Of a stretch of DNA of 64,000 nt, positions 61,449 through 64,000 are shown in pieces. Within the stretch, counting starts at the first letter, position 1. Each line of letters starts with the position of its first letter. The DNA is from an uncultured Acidobacteriaceae bacterium (lineage in GTDB: Bacteria; Acidobacteriota; Terriglobia; Terriglobales; Acidobacteriaceae), in NCBI GenBank assembly GCA_903842065.1, contig CAIMKZ010000093.1, positions 247,726 through 311,725 on the forward strand, written 5' to 3'. Position numbers and translations under genes: made by a program. Under the pieces are notes generated by a model that saw only the letters and a program-made list of their open reading frames with translations, did not search any database and was not told the origin of the DNA.

Positions 61449-63722
61449 ATGACCGCAGAAACGGCACAAAGAGAACCGGGACTGAATCGCGGGCGCACAC
61501 CTGCGTTCACCCGGTCCTTGCGCGCTCTGCTCCTTCTGCTGCCTGCCGTGGCGGCGCTCTCGGGCTGCGGTGGCTGGATGAGCGCTGCGTCCAGCGCCAT
61601 CAACTCTTCCCACGCCCTTTTTTCCATCTCGCCCGGCGTAACGGCCATCGACACCAACTGCACCGGTTGCAACCGCGGCGTCGCCCAGTCGTTTGCGGCC
61701 ACGCTTGCCTCGGGAGCCGCGGCCGAAGTCCTCTGGTCGCTCCCCGCTGCCGGCAACTACGGCGCCATCGACGCGGCCACCGGACGCTACACGCCGCCCG
61801 CGTATCTCTCGGCAGACTCCTTGCAGGTTCCAGTTACTGCCTCGCTCCGCTCGAACCCCGCCGAGACCGCTACAGCCACGATCACAGTCACTCCAGGATT
61901 TCTACAGCCGCTCACTCCTGAGAACTTCGCCGTAGGCGCAAGCGGAACGGTGCGGGTCACGGGCTACCTCGCCGAGGCGGGCGGTACCGCCGGTGTCACC
62001 TTCCGGCTGGCGGACACTCCATCAGGAACCGGCAGCGGGCAGGGCTCGCTCAGCGTGCCGGAGTGTACGCGATCCAACGAGGCCTTCACCTACTGCACGG
62101 TCACCTATACAGCTCCGGCGGCAGTCGCAAAACCAGCCGCGGTCTATATCGTTGCATCGCCCGCAGGCTCGCAGTCCCGTGAGGCGGCGCTGGTGCTGCT
62201 CAACACCGCGGGCGTTGAGAGCACTCCGGCCGGGCATCAGCAGCAGGCGGGGACCGGTATTGCGCTTGGCAGCTCGGGCGGAAACAACAACGACTACGAC
62301 ACGCGCAACGGCAACATCGCGGACTGCTGCAGCGGGACCCTTGGCGCCCTGTTGCAGGACGCGCGCGGCGTTCAGTATCTGCTCGGCAACAACCACGTGC
62401 TGGCGCGCACCGATCGAGCCGGCGTAGGCGAAGCGATCGTGCAGCCCGGCCTCATCGACTCAAGCTGCACCCCATACCCGGCAGGCAAGGTGACGCCGGT
62501 GGGCGTTCTCACCGGCTGGGTGCCGATCAAGTCCGCTGCAACCAACGTCGATGCGGCCATAGCGCAGGTCAACTCGGGCGCAGTGAACCCGAGCGGCGCA
62601 ATCCTCGAACTAGGCGAGCGGCAGGCTAACGGAACGCTTGCCAGCGCGCCCCCCGGCATCTCTTCAAGCGGAGGCAGAGGTGAGGCAGCAGCCCTCAACA
62701 TGAGCGTAGCCAAGAGCGGACGCACCACCGGGCTCACCTGCGGAGGAGTTTCCGCGCTGAGCCTCGATGTGAAGGTCTCCTACTTCTCCGACTGCGCCGA
62801 AACCCGCCCCTACTACACCAAGACCTATACCAATCAGATCGGAATTGCCGGCAGGCAGTTCAGCGATGCGGGCGACTCCGGAGCGCTCGTCGTGAACGCC
62901 GGAAACGCCGAGCCTGTGGGGCTGTTCTTCGCCGGTGGCGAAGACTCGGCCGGCATGGGGCAGGGCGTAGCAAACCCGGCCGGTGAGGTGCTGAGCGATC
63001 TGAGCGCCCACGTCGGCAACGGCGCCAGCTATACCTTCGTCGGCGGTGCGGATCACCCGGTAAGCTGCATGAACTATGGAGTGGGCGCAGCGTCTGCCCA
63101 GACGAAAACCCTGACCGATGCCGAGCAGGCCCGCGGCGAGCTGGCCCTTGCCCAGGCGCGGGTGCTGGTGAATCCTTCGGAAGGCGTCTACAGCGTTGTC
63201 TTGGGCAAGAGCAGCGACAACCTCGGCGAGGCCGCCGTTGTGGTCTACGTTGACCCGAACACTAAGACCAGCATTCCGGCAACAGTCGGTGGTGTGCGTA
63301 CGGTTGTAGTTGCCACCACCATGCAGACACTGGCGGCTGGAACCGCGCCGCTATCTCCAGCCGACGATGCCGCCCTACAGGCTTCTGCGTTGCGTTCCGC
63401 CATCGCGATCAAGCAGCAGGTATCTGCTGGACTTCTGAAGCGCAATCCATCTTACTTCGGTGTCGGTGTGGGGCAGAGCTACGACAACCCCCGCGAGGCC
63501 GCGCTGGTCGTCTACGTCGATCGCGCCCAGGTCCCTGCGAGGCTGCCGCAAACCATTCGCGGATTGCGCACGCGCTACATCGTCATGGAGCGGCTGCACG
63601 TCACGCGGTCGTATCTCTCGGCATCTCCGGCCCAAAGCCACTGCGCGCCCCACGCGGCACAATCCGCCCCTCTCGATATCTTCTCCGCCAGGCATCTCCG
63701 CGAGCTGAATCTCTTCCGCTAG
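61449..63722 (+). CDS. Trypsin-fold lipoprotein, putative secreted serine protease
   Basis: This 757-residue protein (from ATG 61449; the in-frame ATG 61431 lies at the end of the repeat) has a lipoprotein signal (LLLLPAVAALSGC). After two Ig-like N-terminal segments (to about 250) a chymotrypsin-like domain follows with His in LLGNNHVLAR, Asp in NVDAAIAQV, and Ser in DAGDSGALVV. The C-terminus has two related segments, VVLGKSSDNLGEAAVVVYVDP and GVGVGQSYDNPREAALVVYVDR, that look like a duplicated small domain. The triad spacing fits a S1-like protease. Lipid anchoring to the outer membrane is likely. I know no experimentally studied homologue. Confidence 0.7.
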   Translation: MTAETAQREPGLNRGRTPAFTRSLRALLLLLPAVAALSGCGGWMSAASSAINSSHALFSISPGVTAIDTNCTGCNRGVAQSFAATLASGAAAEVLWSLPAAGNYGAIDAATGRYTPPAYLSADSLQVPVTASLRSNPAETATATITVTPGFLQPLTPENFAVGASGTVRVTGYLAEAGGTAGVTFRLADTPSGTGSGQGSLSVPECTRSNEAFTYCTVTYTAPAAVAKPAAVYIVASPAGSQSREAALVLLNTAGVESTPAGHQQQAGTGIALGSSGGNNNDYDTRNGNIADCCSGTLGALLQDARGVQYLLGNNHVLARTDRAGVGEAIVQPGLIDSSCTPYPAGKVTPVGVLTGWVPIKSAATNVDAAIAQVNSGAVNPSGAILELGERQANGTLASAPPGISSSGGRGEAAALNMSVAKSGRTTGLTCGGVSALSLDVKVSYFSDCAETRPYYTKTYTNQIGIAGRQFSDAGDSGALVVNAGNAEPVGLFFAGGEDSAGMGQGVANPAGEVLSDLSAHVGNGASYTFVGGADHPVSCMNYGVGAASAQTKTLTDAEQARGELALAQARVLVNPSEGVYSVVLGKSSDNLGEAAVVVYVDPNTKTSIPATVGGVRTVVVATTMQTLAAGTAPLSPADDAALQASALRSAIAIKQQVSAGLLKRNPSYFGVGVGQSYDNPREAALVVYVDRAQVPARLPQTIRGLRTRYIVMERLHVTRSYLSASPAQSHCAPHAAQSAPLDIFSARHLRELNLFR

Positions 63723-63757
63723 TGTCCTGTCTCTTAAGTTCGCATCAGGTACAGGTT

Positions 63758-63821
63758 GTCATCCTGAGCGGAGATTGGCGCGAATTGTGCGCCAATCGCA
63801 GTCGAAGGATCTGCGGTTGTT
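63758..63821. repeat. REP-like element (GTCATCCTGAGC family), second copy
   Basis: The same ends as at 37687 (GTCATCCTGAGCG and GTCGAAGGATCTGCGGTTG) enclose a different hairpin (GATTGGCGC/GCGCCAATC). It lies 36 bp after the lipoprotein gene. Confidence 0.8.
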
Positions 63822-63883
63822 CTTCAACGAACTTCAGATTCACCACACTAGCCAGTGACACTAGGTTGTATCGACATATAGGG

Positions 63884-63998
63884 ATGGCGGCGCCGGGAGC
63901 CGATTTTCGTCGAGATCGAGGAGCGACGAACGACGGATACTGGTTGTCTCCGAGCGAGGAGCGACGCGGAGATCGGCAAAATCGGCCCCGGCCCTTCG
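63884..63998. repeat. Inverted repeat at the right window edge
   Basis: CCGGGAGCCGATTTT near 63894 is mirrored by AAAATCGGCCCCGG near 63978, and GAGGAGCGACG-type stretches recur within. It is noncoding and of unknown role; it continues to the window edge. Confidence 0.5.
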
Positions 63999-64000
63999 GG

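Overview
The window looks like an Acidobacteriota chromosome, most likely Acidobacteriaceae/Terriglobia. The evidence is its high-GC coding DNA, an S53 (pro-kumamolisin) protease with tandem Ig-like repeats, an Oar-like TonB-dependent receptor with a carboxypeptidase-regulatory domain, a predicted BshA, many Sec-exported hydrolases, and several interspersed hairpin repeats typical of this phylum. This assignment is an inference from gene content; there is no rRNA gene to confirm it.

Bases 1-14,000 are chromosomal carbohydrate metabolism. Two adjacent OprB-like porin paralogues (the first cut by the window edge) are followed by a short acyl-CoA-dehydrogenase-like protein, bshA and a FadR/GntR-type regulator divergent from a kdgK-kduD pair (2-keto-3-deoxygluconate/hexuronate metabolism). 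Next come a type-B carboxylesterase, a ceramidase-like protein, gnd, a secreted VOC protein and a ChbG/HpnK deacetylase. A recurring 11-bp motif (TGGTCAGACCT) lies in the regulator/kdgK gap, upstream of gnd, and once between gnd and the ceramidase-like gene. It is a good candidate for the regulator's operator.

Bases 14,129-32,548 are an integrated mobilizable element of about 18.4 kb. It sits in the 3' end of a tRNA-Val(TAC) gene and is bounded by a 14-bp direct repeat. It carries a P4-type integrase, an ArdC-like protein, a MobF/TrwC relaxase, a VirD4/TraD coupling protein, a ribbon-helix-helix accessory protein and an AlpA-like regulator. No mating-pair-formation genes are present. Its cargo is the most notable part of the window, a compact seven-gene, same-strand restriction/defence locus (17,299-25,221): an HTH-fused cytosine-C5 methyltransferase, an EcoRII-C-type endonuclease, a SNF2 helicase, a stand-alone EcoRII-N-type DNA-binding domain, a GHKL (MORC/MutL-like) ATPase, an HNH nuclease and a Vsr endonuclease. 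A 13-bp palindrome on the methyltransferase start codon resembles the autoregulatory operator of the M.SsoII family.

Bases 32,700-52,540 return to chromosome: the S53 protease, a Gfo/Idh/MocA oxidoreductase, a putative PD-(D/E)XK nuclease, the TonB-dependent receptor, pncB, an M28 peptidase, ilvE, two tandem metallo-beta-lactamase-fold proteins, a PafA-like phosphatase, pyrD, and a small secreted-protein gene with an in-frame amber codon at its signal-peptide cleavage site.

Bases 53,200-60,400 hold a respiratory locus. A Rieske protein, cytochrome b and nonaheme cytochrome c operon converges on a hydrogenase operon in hyaABCD order whose small subunit has the extra cysteines of O2-tolerant group 1 [NiFe] enzymes. 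A plausible reading is H2 oxidation feeding the quinone pool, with the cytochrome b/Rieske/multihaem module re-oxidizing the quinol. The window ends with a macro-domain protein, a trypsin-fold lipoprotein and further interspersed repeats.
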